From contig BFEA01000040.1 in assembly GCA_003427395.1 (NCBI GenBank), positions 3,973,035 through 4,008,476 on the forward strand: a stretch of DNA of 35,442 nucleotides. Reading direction: 5' to 3'. This DNA comes from Chara braunii (Eukaryota; Streptophyta; Charophyceae; Charales; Characeae). The position numbers and the translations under genes were made by a program. The notes under the pieces were generated by a model. It was not told where the DNA came from and searched no databases. It worked only from the letters and a program-made list of their open reading frames with translations. This document shows positions 19,114 through 28,654 of the stretch, in pieces (within the stretch, counting starts at the first letter, position 1; each line of letters begins with the position of its first letter).

Positions 19114-19300
19114 TTTTTTTTTCTTTTTTTTTTTTAATACAAGGGGAGGCCAGAGTGTGGTATGATCCAGGCACTCCGGCCTGGTTCATACGACAGCCTC
19201 TTTTGAATTATAAAAGCCGGAAAACAGGTCCGGCGTCCCTCACATCATAGAAAAGGTTACAGTCCATTCCGAAACTGCACAACAAATTAAATTTTAACGA
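19114..19300 (-). mobile_element. Poly-A retroposon 3' end with strong stem-loops
   Basis: On the minus strand the element ends in an A-rich tail (19135-19114). Just before it is a stem with arms 19160-19171 and 19180-19191 (GTATGATCCAGG pairing with CCTGGTTCATAC, 11 of 12), inside a second stem GAGGC/GCCTC (19146-19150 with 19196-19200). A third stem GCCGG/CCGGC (19216-19220 with 19230-19234) matches in position and context (GGGACG before it) the hairpin of the other retroposons. The 5' limit is not visible and 19300 is arbitrary; no TSD was identified. Confidence 0.65.
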
Positions 19301-20105
19301 AATGCCAAAATCCCTATTGTGCAGAATACGGATAATCCTAAAGAAAAGACAGCAAAAACAAGCCCTACAAAGGCAAAGCCTACCACCCTTGAATATCAGC
19401 CAGCCTGCGACCCGGATTCCAGAATTTGCCATTTGCAATTTCCAAAATTTTGAAACCAAAAAAAGAACAGACAAGCAAGCTTTTCCCATTTCGAAAAGCT
19501 ACCTGTCGAAACGGAACGAGACAAGTAAAAAAAAAAAAAAAAAAAAAAGAACTGACACAAAAGACAAAGGACATAAACTTTGAGGGCGACAAAAGCAAGA
19601 ACAGGAAGATAAGAAAAACAAAAACAAGCATTAAATTTTAAAATTTAAAACAAAAAAAAGGGGAAACTGTGGCTGTGACACACCTTTAGTTTGAAATAGG
19701 CAAGAAAAAGGCAAAGTGACAGCGGTGTCATGGTGTCAGTTCTGGCATGTATAAGTTTAGCAGGGGTCTAAAACTTCACCAGTCATTACCTCCAGCGGCG
19801 CTTGGCAGATTTAGGGGGGTCGCCTTTTTTTCTTCCGATTCGGGAACAACTGCTAAAGTTGCCTATTCTTTTTTTCTTTTTTTTTTTTTATTATTATTAT
19901 TTAAGTAGCCTTTTCTGAACGTTGGGTGTGACTGCAACGTACTTGCCCCCCCCCCCTCCCCCTCCAAAAAAAAAGAAAAAAAAAGCTGACAAATTTCAAC
20001 GCAAGAATGGCTTTTTGGAGACTCTTATAGATCTCCACTGCGTAGTCCGATCTCTGTGTCCAGATCCCTACGAAGAAGATCCTATGTGCGAACTTTGTCC
20101 TAACA
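19301..20105. other. Non-coding with several simple tracts
   Basis: Contains an A-tract (19527-19548), a T-rich tract (about 19868-19890) and a C then A tract (about 19946-19985). The A-tract could be the tail of a plus-strand retroposon, but no known 3' box precedes it. Long frames across these tracts are products of the simple repeats. Confidence 0.5.
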
Positions 20106-20106
20106 T

Positions 20107-20107
<1 letters not shown>

Positions 20108-20139
<32 letters not shown>
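20108..20139. repeat. (CA)n microsatellite
   Basis: About 16 CA units in an uninterrupted run. Confidence 0.95.
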
Positions 20140-20140
<1 letters not shown>

Positions 20141-20273
20141 GCCTCTTTGATTTCTGGGAGGGTACCAGTCCAGTTACTCATCCCCGGCAAGCAGATGGAA
20201 AGTACAGATCACAAGAGAAGGATAGGATCCAGACCGTCATCAGAACCGCAAATGGGTATTGGGCGACTAAGCT

Positions 20274-20384
20274 CTACCGTCTTCACCCAAATAGAACGCC
20301 CGGTCATTATGGCTGCATCTGGACTGAACTTCGCCCCAAATATGGCTATAATGACCGGGCATTCTATTGGGGTGAAGACGGTAG
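20274..20384. repeat. Long near-perfect inverted repeat (40-bp arms, 31-bp loop)
   Basis: Arm 20274-20313 and arm 20345-20384 are reverse complements at 37 of 40 positions. On the plus-strand RNA the three differences are one A-G and one C-A mismatch and one G-U wobble. Homology ends just outside the arms. The size suits a small foldback element or a microRNA-like precursor. No TSD is visible at the edges (TAAGCT / TGCCGC). Confidence 0.92.
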
Positions 20385-20699
20385 TGCCGCCGAAACATCC
20401 TACTGCCTCCACACGTCCTTTCCGCTCCCCCGCCCCTCCCCCCCCAACACAACTCTCCCCTTCCCCCTCACCCAACTGCATCCCCTCCCAAAAACGGCTT
20501 CTAGCTTCGAAAGTCCCCTGGGGACACTACCGCACACTACTGACACAATTCTAGATCCTCCAGACAGTACTGTAGAGTGTGCACAATGTTTCTGAATTTT
20601 GAGGGAAAAAAAAGAAAAGAAAAGAGAAAAGAGGGTACACATCTGACAGGATGAAAGATTGCACTGAGCAGCCCCCCCCCCCCCCACCCCACCCAAAGC
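20385..20699. other. Low-complexity spacer
   Basis: C-rich (20400-20480) followed by mixed sequence, an A-rich tract (about 20606-20632) and a C-run (about 20671-20685). No gene is seen. Confidence 0.5.
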
Positions 20700-20803
20700 T
20701 AGGCTTTTTTTTTTCTTTTTTCTTTTCCGGTCAGGATTTGAGCCCATGATCTGTGTAATTATCAATACGTCTAACAGTGCCTGCGGCATTCAGCCACGTG
20801 GGT
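20700..20803 (-). mobile_element. Probable tRNA-derived SINE or tRNA pseudogene with A-rich tail
   Basis: On the minus strand TGGCTGAATG (20795-20786) resembles an RNA polymerase III A box and GGCTCAAATCC (20743-20733) a B box (9 of 11 to GGTTCGANTCC). They start 52 bp apart, within the usual tRNA range. The T-arm-like part is followed at once by an A-rich tail (about 20726-20705). Acceptor and anticodon stems pair poorly, so it is not a functional tRNA. This is a pattern match by eye. Confidence 0.45.
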
Positions 20804-21056
20804 GAGATGATATCTCACAGCCGGCAGCTGCGACGAGGATTGAACTGACAGTGGATAGTGTTTGGGACTTCGGATCATGGGCGTGGTGCCAAATGTGCAA
20901 ATTGAGAATGAATATTCTTTTAGAACATGGAAAGATACATCGTCATACTTTTTGTCCTTTGTACCTGCGGTGAGTAGTGGAGAGAGGCCCAATGCTTGGA
21001 AAATCATAACTGGTTGATGGACTGGTGCTGTCTTGCTGTCAGGGGTTCAGTGTTAG
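20804..21056. other. No gene seen
   Basis: Mixed sequence without domain or repeat that I can support. It may include the body of the neighbouring SINE. Confidence 0.35.
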
Positions 21057-21290
21057 TTTTTTTTTTTTTTTTTTTTTTTAGATTGGTCAGACAGCTCAGT
21101 GGGGTTGCTTCAGGAAATTATAAAAGGTATAGCTAGGCTGCCAGCTGTCCGATGGGGAGACGTCTCCCCCGGGCAAGTAGCCATGCGGTCACCTGCACGG
21201 GGCACCTCCTGCAGGCAAAAATCAGCCTTTTTTTTGTTTTTGGGTGGCACATCCCCAGAGGAGCCCATTTTTGGGGCTCCTTTCTTTATT
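21057..21290 (-). mobile_element. Poly-A retroposon with palindromic 3' region
   Basis: A T-tract (21057-21079), meaning a minus-strand A-tail, is followed on the right by a perfect 16-bp palindrome GGGGAGACGTCTCCCC (21154-21169), a CCTGCA/TGCAGG stem (about 21197-21216) and GGAGCCC/GGGCTCC (21260-21266 with 21274-21280). This is the same layout of stems before a tail as the retroposon at 19114, but the sequence differs. The 5' end and TSD are not identified. Confidence 0.5.
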
Positions 21291-21386
21291 GACTGTTGGC
21301 TGTCAAGGTGGGGGAAGGGCAGTATAGTACATTGTTTTTTAAGGGGCTGAAGGGTTCTAAAGGGGGGTACCTTAGGGTGATTCTCT

Positions 21387-21388
<2 letters not shown>

Positions 21389-21420
<32 letters not shown>

Positions 21421-22440
21421 GGGAACAAAACTCCAATCTATTCGTGGGGAGCAGCACGTGCTGGGAACCGGGCCCAGCGTCCCATATAGATATTTACATA
21501 GAATTTTGAAGGGATTTTGAAAGCTTGCAATACCGGGGCCACTACCCGGCTTAGGCTAAGAGCTAGATTAAGGAGTACAAACAAGCTACCGAAAATAGGC
21601 AAAAATTTCAGGAAAAGACTCAGACGGAGTCAGACCCCCCTCCATCCTCTTTATCTCACTCCCGCTGCTGCTGTACCCTATTTCCATCCTACCAGCTAGC
21701 CCCCTCACTGGTAGGACGCTTGATATCCCGCCATCTACTTCCAGCACCAACCAGCGTCGTTCTGACCGCAGATCTATGAATATAACAGCCAGAAGCAACT
21801 GAATAGAATTTTGAAGGTTTGAGATACCGGGGCCATTGCCCGGCTTTGGTGAAAAGAAAACAGTCAGCCCTCCTCCCATTTCCTTTCACCCACTACTCTT
21901 CTTCATCTCCCGACGAGCCGACCTCCTCCACGACATAGTTCGGGAGAGAAGAACAATAGACCAACGACCTCACCAAAATCCCATAGCGATGAAAAGCAGA
22001 CTTCAATTCTTCCTCTTCCTACGACAGGCCAACCTCCTCCACCACATAGTTCGAAGGAGGAGGAAGAAGTAGTTCACTCCATCGCAAAACAGGCGCAACA
22101 CCCTAACCTCCCATCCCCTTACCACCTTCCGGCGCAGACTTATAACAGCTAAGCGACCATCTCAACTGCAGTTGTGCCCTAATCCAATCCCGCCAGCTAG
22201 CCCTCCTCACCAGCAGGACGCAATGTTACCAATCAAAAAAAACTTCCCCCTTCCACTTCAGTCCCACGCCTGTTCCATAGGCAGGTAAAAGACAACTGAT
22301 CCCCACTCTTCCTAGATCCCCTTATTCAACTGCATCCTTCGACAAGCCGACCTCCTCCACCCATAGTTTGCGAGATGAAGAAAAATGAAGCAGACAACCC
22401 TCGACTTCCTCTTGCGACAAGCCGACCTCCTCCACCACAT
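21389..22440 (-). mobile_element. Structured poly-A retroposon, minus copy
   Basis: The tail is the T-tract 21389-21417. Reading the minus strand toward the tail: a TCCTACCAG/CTGGTAGGA stem (21687-21695 with 21708-21716), CCGGG/CCCGG (21533-21537 with 21545-21549), then GCTGGG/CCCAGC (21460-21465 with 21473-21478) and the AATAGATTGGAG box. The order matches the plus copy ending at 25534. Further right are repeated units: GAATTTTGAAGG at 21501 and 21806 with CCGGGGCCA after each, and four CCGACCTCCTCCACC-like words (21917, 22026, 22346, 22424). The 5' limit is uncertain. Confidence 0.65.
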
Positions 22441-23818
22441 AGTTCGCAAAAGAAAAACGAAAGTATCCACCATCTGAAACTTGCCAACCCTACCCTCAGA
22501 TACTGATCAGAACCTTCACCTGCCTGCCCCAAACCAAAACTAACTCATGAGGGGAGGTAAACTTCATGCAATCCGAATTTAAAACTGAGTTAGAATCACT
22601 ATTGAGAATCTAGTTCTAGAGATTAGAATGTGAAGTTTGATTTATTGGTAAAGGATTAACGTTCGGCGCAGCGCGACCGGGAGCGCTGCGCCCCCACCGA
22701 AGCAACTTCAGACACAAAGCGGCGTGACGCGGGATGTGTCGGAGAGCCAAACGATGCGATGGGCGGAGACGCAAGGATGCGAGGTGAGTGAAGGGCACGT
22801 ACGGAAGAGCTGGCGACAAGGTGGACGGTGGGATATGGCGGCGTAAGGTATAGGAGATGGAGTATGTTGGGCAGTGACGAGGAACATCCACGGGCAGATG
22901 GGCAGGGAGTGTGGAGTCGCCGGACTAGGTTAGGGCTTGTCATCCTTGGTTGAAAACCCTTCCGTCTTCCTCAACAGTAGGGTATGGGTATAGTTGAGGT
23001 GGTTTTGAACCCCCTGGGGCAACTCGTCAACAAGTTTGGCGAGGGGGTGTCACACCGTCTTTGATTTTCTTTGGGGGATTGAAGATGGCCGATCTTGTCC
23101 TTGGTGCCTGCTTTGCTTTGAGCCTAGATGTTGGCTGAGGGAGGAAAGGAGTTTTCCTTCCCTAAGGATGCAGGGGTAGGGTTTGAGGGGTGCGAGGTAA
23201 CTGTGGTTTGGTTGAGGAAAAAGAGATGAGAGCTGACTGTTTTTTATTGGATTAGGATTCTGCCCACGCATGGCTTGGATGTCTGATTTGGGGTTGTTCT
23301 TCTTTGAATTTTTTCAGAGCTCCCATACAAAATTGCTTGTATTAGTCCACGTTTTTTGCATCAGTCTACACTTAGTGTTCTTCTAATCCTCTCAGATAGT
23401 TTCTGGATGAAATTTTCCTCAATACTTGTATTTCGTGAGCAAGAGTCATAATTTGGAACTCGTAGTTAGAATTTTTTCAACAAGGCTTTCTCAATTCTCA
23501 ATTTCCATAATCGTTTTTCTCTAGTTTCATTCTCAATTTTTTCCGAATGTTTCTGATCTATCTTTGATTTTCTTCTTAATTTTTCTACGGTAGAGGTTCG
23601 AAATCTAATGAACATCGTTTTTTGAATACCTAATTCTAACTTCGTATTATCTCGTATCCCTTTTCTTAAATAGTATATCTTGTATAAATCTAATTCCTGT
23701 TTGTAATCGAATTCTTACGTGTTGTGAGCCGATACGTGTTTTTTCTAAATTCGACTTAATTTTATTCAATAGACTGAGATGGTCAAATAAAATCTTCCGT
23801 AGAGTTTGGGGTTTTCTT
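22441..23818. other. Non-coding spacer between two oppositely oriented retroposons
   Basis: 22660-22960 is GC-rich with short minus-strand frames that have no recognisable domain. 23270-23810 is AT-rich. Nothing supportable as a gene; it may hold 5' parts of the flanking elements. Confidence 0.4.
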
Positions 23819-24890
23819 GCTTTGAAGTAGGGGGTGGAAGGCATCAAAGGATTCTTTGCAAGGATAGAGAGGGGGTAAAATAGGGCTGGTCAACGGGTAC
23901 CGGCTAGATGTGATTGGCGTTGGGTAGTTAGGTTGTCCAATGGGTACCGGTTGTTGAGGGCGACCTTTAGCGCGATTGGCGTTGGGCAGTGTTGTTCACT
24001 TCCTTGATGACGGAGACTGAAATTCTTATGGGGGCAAGGAATTTCATGGTGATGATGGTGCATCCCCCCTGCTGAGATACGCTATTCTCTGGGCTCCTTA
24101 CGAGGATGGAGTTGGGAAGGTGAATAAGGTTCTTCCCTTCGATGATGGAGGCGGGATCTTTCAATTCATTTGTTTCAGGGTTTGCCGGTTTCCTATTTTT
24201 GTTCTATAATTCGTCGGAGGATTGTCAGAGGTTCGTCAAGTTGTCAAAAGTCGTCAGAGTTTTTTTTTTTAGCCAAGTCCTGGTAATGGCTCTGACATCT
24301 TATTTTTCTCCTATTAAAACCTAACGGGACATCTTATGGAACTTTGGGGACCTGCTTTGAAGTAAGGGGCCAGGGGCATCAAATGATTTTTTACAAGGAC
24401 GGAGAGTGGGAGGAAATAGGGCTGCTCGATGGGTACCGACTAGAGGGGTCTCTTATCAGATGCGATTGGTGTCAGGTAGTTTACGCTGGCTGATGGGTAC
24501 CGGCTGATGAGAGGGAATTCTTGCGCGATTGGCGTTGGGTAGTGCTAGTTCACCACCTTGACGACGGAGACTGGGATTCTTGTGGGGGCAAAGAATCTTA
24601 GGGTGATGATGGTGCTCGACCCCCGTGGAGAAGAAGCTCTCTGAAGTTCTTCACGACGACGAAGTTGGGAATGGACAGAGGTGATTGGGAAGGAGGAAGT
24701 TGGTGGTGGATGCAATTGGCGCTGAAATTTCGGCGGGTACCGGCCACTGGCCGCTAACTTCACCTGAATCAGTTTGCCTTTCTTCTCTTCAATGATGGAT
24801 GGAGGCAGGATTGTTCTGTGGGGCTATTTTTCCAAAAAGAGGTTGAGTGGGATGAATAGATGGTTGGATATCAAGCATCCTACTAGTGAG
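23819..24890 (+). repeat. Tandem duplication, 535-bp period
   Basis: Units start at 23819 and 24354 with GCTTTGAAGTA and share, in order, GGCATCAAA, AGGGCTGxTCxAxGGGTACCG, TGCGATTGGCGTTGGGxAGT, TTCACxxCCTTGACGACGGAGACTG-like words and GGTGATGATGGTGC. Each unit itself contains repeated GGGTACCGGCT and CGATTGGCGTTGGG words. It is probably the body of the plus-strand retroposon that ends at 25534. Confidence 0.85.
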
Positions 24891-25534
24891 GGGGCTAGCT
24901 TGTAGGATGGAAATCGGGCACAGCAGCAGTGGAGATGGTGGCTCTGCTGCAGTAAGTCTTGCCGGAGTGAGGTAAAGTGGATATGATGGGGGGGTCTCTG
25001 AGTTGTTTTCTGAATTTTGCCTAATTTGAAGCTTCTTAAAAAACAAGAAAATAAGGTGAGTGGAAGATGGTGGGTTATCATGCGTCCTACCAGTGAGGGG
25101 GCTAGCTGGTAGGATGGGAGTATGGCATAGCAACAGCAGAGATGGTGGCTCCACTGCAGTCAGTCTTGCCAGAGTGAGGTAAAGTGGATTGATGGGGGAT
25201 CTTCTGAGTTGTTTCTGAATTTTGCTTAATCATGAAGTTGTCATAGACATGTCTGAAGTAGCCTCAATTCTCTAAGCCGAAGTCGGGTAATCACCCCGGT
25301 ATCTCAGCCTTCATAGTAGTTCTTCGTCTCATTTTCATGAAATTTTCTGATGAGTTTTCTGAACGTACTCGTTATGGGACGTTGGGCCTGGTTCCCAGTT
25401 TGTGCCAATTTGTGAGGATATGGTTGTATCTATGGGACGTTGGACCCGGTTTCCAGCAGGTGCTGCTTCCCACCAATAGATGGAGTTCGGTTTTTTGAAA
25501 AAAAGAAAAAAAAAAGAAAAAAAAAAAAAAAAAA
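24860..25534 (+). mobile_element. Structured poly-A retroposon, plus copy
   Basis: Contains two 207-bp-spaced units, each with the stem TCCTACCAG/CTGGTAGGA (24878-24886 with 24899-24907, 8 of 9; 25085-25093 with 25106-25114, exact) and a GAGATGGTGGCTC segment. Then a CGGGTAATCACCCCGG stem (about 25288-25303), two tandem GGGACGTTGG hairpins (about 25376-25398 and 25435-25457), the CCCACCAATAGATGGAG box and an A-rich tail to 25534. The same series occurs on the minus strand at 21389-21716. The 535-bp duplication upstream probably belongs to it. No coding capacity is evident. Confidence 0.7.
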
Positions 25535-26877
25535 GTATCAGTATCAAGAGACTGAAGAATATAAAAAAACAAAATACGAAGTATTTCGATTTTCAAAATA
25601 GGGAAACAATTTCCAAATTAAGAGTTAGACATATGCGATGACTTTTAGATTTAGGTATCCAAAGGGATTTTCGAATCTGATTATCAAACCACGATTTGAT
25701 AATCGTGGAATAATCTAGTTAGGGTGATGGGTTTAATTAGGAAATGTAATTATGAAAACACACTCGAATTTATTGTTGATATGTGATTGATATGTGATTG
25801 ATATCAGGGGTAGGAAATCAGAGCACAGATTTCATACGTATTGGAATTGAATTCCGATTTCCGAAATCAAGGATAAGGAGTGATCTTGAAAATGGTTATG
25901 AGGATCAAATTCAAAAACTTATACAGAAGATCAAACAGAGATTTTACATGCAACCACGATTAGGCATCTGAGGCACAAACTAGAAAAATCAGGAGAAGGA
26001 GGGTAACGAGAAAGTCGTGAGGGAACGTTCCTCTCCCCATGGATAGGATTATAGTACTACATGCAACCCTTGGCAATGAAGGTTGTGTGTCTCAATCCAC
26101 AAACCATGAATACGAAGTGCATCTTGATCGGTAAGATACTGCATGCTGCTCCTCTTCATTCCTTTCACCGCCTATCTCCTTCAACAGCCCCTCACAATCC
26201 TCATCGTCCTCTTATCACAAGATGTTCTATCATATTGTCATGAAGAATCCAGAGGTCCAATGTAGAACACACTACAAAACGACACTGTTTCACTTGAGTA
26301 ACTGTGCGACGCGGAACTTGAGGATACCATATCGAAAAGACTTCCTCAACCCCCTCCTCAACCCTGCTTCCTACACGCCAACCCCACCACCCTCGAGAGA
26401 GAGACACCAGACTCTCCCCATCTGCTAGCCACGAAGGCAGCAACCGCCCCTCACTCCAAGATGTCAAGGTCAACAGCGCGAAGGCCCCTATGGCCATCCA
26501 TGACAAAACGAAGCAATGGATGGTATGGTCACACCTCGTCGAACCCGTCGATGAGTCACCATAGGAAGTTCAGGTTTTTGGAAGAAACGTCCGCCAACAG
26601 CATTAAGCAGCAGATTGGAGAGGGGGGGAGGAAAACCGAATTACCCCGCCGCAATCCTCACGCTTCACCATCACCGCTTTCCTTACGGCTCGCTTGCTCC
26701 GCCTCACGACCTTCGGCACACTCGTTCTCTGCTGGGACGGTAGCCACACGGCCTCCAATGCTCCTCCAACGAATGTTGATGTCACCCTCAAACAAAAGAT
26801 GTTTGCATTGCAATTTTACACAACTGTTACATTTTATTTCTTCCCAGACTTTATCCTCTTTTTTTCTGGTGATGGGG
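25535..26877. other. No convincing gene
   Basis: AT-rich to 26040, then mixed. A small tandem GATATGTGATT repeat lies at about 25777-25801. The plus-strand frame opening at 26461 runs into the RT-like fragment below, but its first 140 residues show no domain, and the true relation of the two is unclear. Confidence 0.4.
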
Positions 26878-27183
26878 CTGTTTAGAACCCAGCACGGGGC
26901 TCATGCCGGGCCCGACACCCGAGCATTATTGAAGGCGTGCAAACTGGTAGCCAAAGGCATTAATGTTCTGCTGTGGCGAATCTCAGAGAAATCACATTTT
27001 AACTTGAAAAGTACGAATCTTCTTAAGAAATGGATCACTAAGCTGAATCAGATTCGGGTAGGGAAGATCGTGGATGGTATAATGTTGTCTACAATCTTCC
27101 ACGTTAAAGAAATGTTCATGAAGCTGCCTCATGATGAAATTTTTAAACCACCAGTACTTGGTCCAGCTATCGGACATTTCTAG
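26878..27183 (+). pseudogene. Reverse transcriptase fragment, Penelope-like
   Basis: The frame encodes about 100 residues ending ...IVDGIMLSTIFHVKEMFMKLPHDEIF. The FHVKEMFMKLPHDEI stretch resembles RT motif A of Penelope-like elements (FDVKxMFTxLxHxxI) and aligns with FDVKDMFTCLDHTHI of the minus-strand element at 29383-29578. The catalytic D of motif A is H here. The fragment stops at 27183 with no downstream palm motifs. It lies on the opposite strand to the large PLE, so it comes from a separate insertion. Moderate confidence, as only one motif supports it. Confidence 0.5.
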
Positions 27184-27388
27184 TTGGATGAATTTTGATG
27201 CTCCTTTAGTGGCCCGTACGTTTCTTAAAATCATGGCGCGTTAACGGGCCCTACTTTAGGAAGTACTCAGTCTGGTGGTTTAAGGTAGTTGAATGGTTTA
27301 AGTACTTTAGCATATCCCTGGTTGAAGTACTGGTGGCCAAGGGACATAATGTTGTCCGAGTCAACAAAAGACAACAGGGTAGATGCAA

Positions 27389-27391
<3 letters not shown>

Positions 27392-27439
<48 letters not shown>
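27392..27439. repeat. (GA)n microsatellite flanked by direct repeats
   Basis: A pure GA run of about 48 bp. AGGGTAGATGCAAGGAAG lies immediately to its left (about 27376-27393) and AGGGTAAATGCAAGGAAG shortly to its right (about 27469-27486), so the microsatellite lies inside or next to a small tandem duplication. Confidence 0.9.
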
Positions 27440-27440
<1 letters not shown>

Positions 27441-27710
27441 AGCACTCAGAGTTTGTGATGACAAGGACAGGGTAAATGCAAGGAAGCACACATAGTGAAG
27501 ACCACCTCCTCAACTCTTGTCATCACGACGTGTGCATTGCAGACTTCTTCCATGGAAGGGATGATGCTGCTTTTAAGAACTTGAACGCGCAGCCGTACCC
27601 ACTTCCATCTTCCAAGATGATAATGTACATCCACACTAGCCATACGTGGCAACCTCGACCACACTCCCATACACAACTTGCCTAATTTGAAGAAAAAAAA
27701 AAGTCATTCA

Positions 27711-28251
27711 AGTCGTTCAAATTTTTTTGCACAAAATGTGAGGCTTTACTCTCGAGGAGGACATAATGGGTGTAAATCAGAAGTATCGGCATGCATAACA
27801 CACACTAGCATCGCCCTTCTGCCTCGTCCACTCAGGCGACGTCCCTTTATCTCTCAACTGATATATATAGTTGCTCCTCAAGTTGCTTCCTACATTCCAA
27901 AAAACCCAGGCCCACATCTACTCACCGTCGAACATCCTCCTTCCCATGGTCCTACCGCCTCTCAATCGTTACTCCCACAAAAACTTTTGTCGGTCTGCTG
28001 ATATCCGTTCGTTCGTACCCGTAGTTCCATACCTTGAAAACAGTTGAAATTGCCCCTAATCCTGACTCTCCCATTTTTCAGCTGACTTATGCTATCGAGA
28101 CCAACAGTTACGATCTGTATCGGAGAATCGAAGTAGGGAGTCCCTAAGTTCGATCCCATTTTTCGACGCACGTACTCCAGTTTAGTTCATAACCTCTCAG
28201 TCTTTGTATCCATACCAATCTCAAGTGCAAGTTCATCTAATCAACCTGTCG
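27711..28251 (-). other. PLE 3' UTR
   Basis: It follows the stop of the thumb domain. It has no coding conservation: the short frame at 28171-27962 and its counterpart at 33913-33716 differ by many amino-acid changes. In the duplicated upstream copy the same region would lie before the full element and could carry its promoter, as proposed for PLE pseudo-LTRs. I searched it for a hammerhead core (CTGANGA) on both strands and found none. Confidence 0.7.
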
Positions 28252-28540
28252 TCATTGCTTGTAGTTACTCCGTAAACCTTTTTCCTGTTGTTGTTGTAGC
28301 CAACGTAGGATCTTCCGAGCGTTTCTTTTACCCATCCTTGTCCTTCGAATTGCAATCAAAGTGTGCCTGAATATTTCCGTTGGGAATCCCAACTGCCTCG
28401 CCTCAATAAAAAAACACTTTATTACGCCAACCATTTCAGACTGACAAGAGGAATTAGTGAGAATACGGTGTAACGTCCCAAGTATTGTGATTTCTTTAGA
28501 CTTCAGAGGACCAAAGCTCTTGAAATGCCTAATCGTATGA
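27711..28540 (-). repeat. PLE pseudo-LTR, downstream copy
   Basis: 830 bp repeated at 33465-34294 in the same orientation, by eye more than nine bases in ten identical. It includes the RT thumb coding end (28540-28252) and the 3' UTR (28251-27711). The match ends sharply after AATCGTATGA at 28540. Substitutions are scattered and mainly transitions, indicating age since duplication or two distinct copies. Confidence 0.93.
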
Positions 28541-28602
28541 AATCGACCAAAAAACCCCTCCTGGAGTGTTTCCTGATTTTTCAAACGATGCAAGCACTTC
28601 AA
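28252..28602 (-). pseudogene. PLE RT thumb and C-terminus
   Basis: The frame encodes a basic C-terminal region ending in the stop at 28252. It contains ILGTLHRILTNSSC, ARQLGFPTEIFRH and a lysine/arginine-rich end with QQQQ. The LGFPTEIF segment fits the GYP/GFP-xxxI element that follows the RT palm in PLEs. The homologous 3' part of the upstream copy (34294-34006) ends at the same stop codon with nearly the same protein, supporting this frame and terminus. No GIY-YIG domain follows, which is where canonical PLEs have it. Confidence 0.75.
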
Positions 28603-28654
28603 GAGGGGTCCTTTCTTGTGTTGGATAATATTTGTTTCCAGATACTTCTTCTTT

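Noticed and set aside
19922-20554. 210-residue plus-strand open frame
   Set aside because: It reads through poly-C, poly-A and CA repeats and both arms of the inverted repeat; the polyproline, polylysine and His-Thr runs are simple-repeat products.
22616-22943. Overlapping minus-strand frames in a GC-rich segment
   Set aside because: No domain, histidine/proline/serine-rich due to base composition, no start context or homologous copy.
26461-26680. BED-type zinc finger of a hAT transposase
   Set aside because: An alternative frame contains QWMVWSHLVEPVDES, loosely like the start of BED fingers, but no cysteine pair follows and the frame breaks.
27962-28171. Small conserved protein in the pseudo-LTR (also 33716-33913)
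   Set aside because: The two copies keep the frame but differ by many amino-acid replacements with no sign of purifying selection; more likely 3' UTR.
27711-28540. Hammerhead ribozyme in the PLE pseudo-LTR
   Set aside because: PLE pseudo-LTRs often carry one, so I looked for CTGANGA followed by GAAA on both strands of both copies. Only partial matches (for example CTGAGTGGACGA) were found, so none is claimed.
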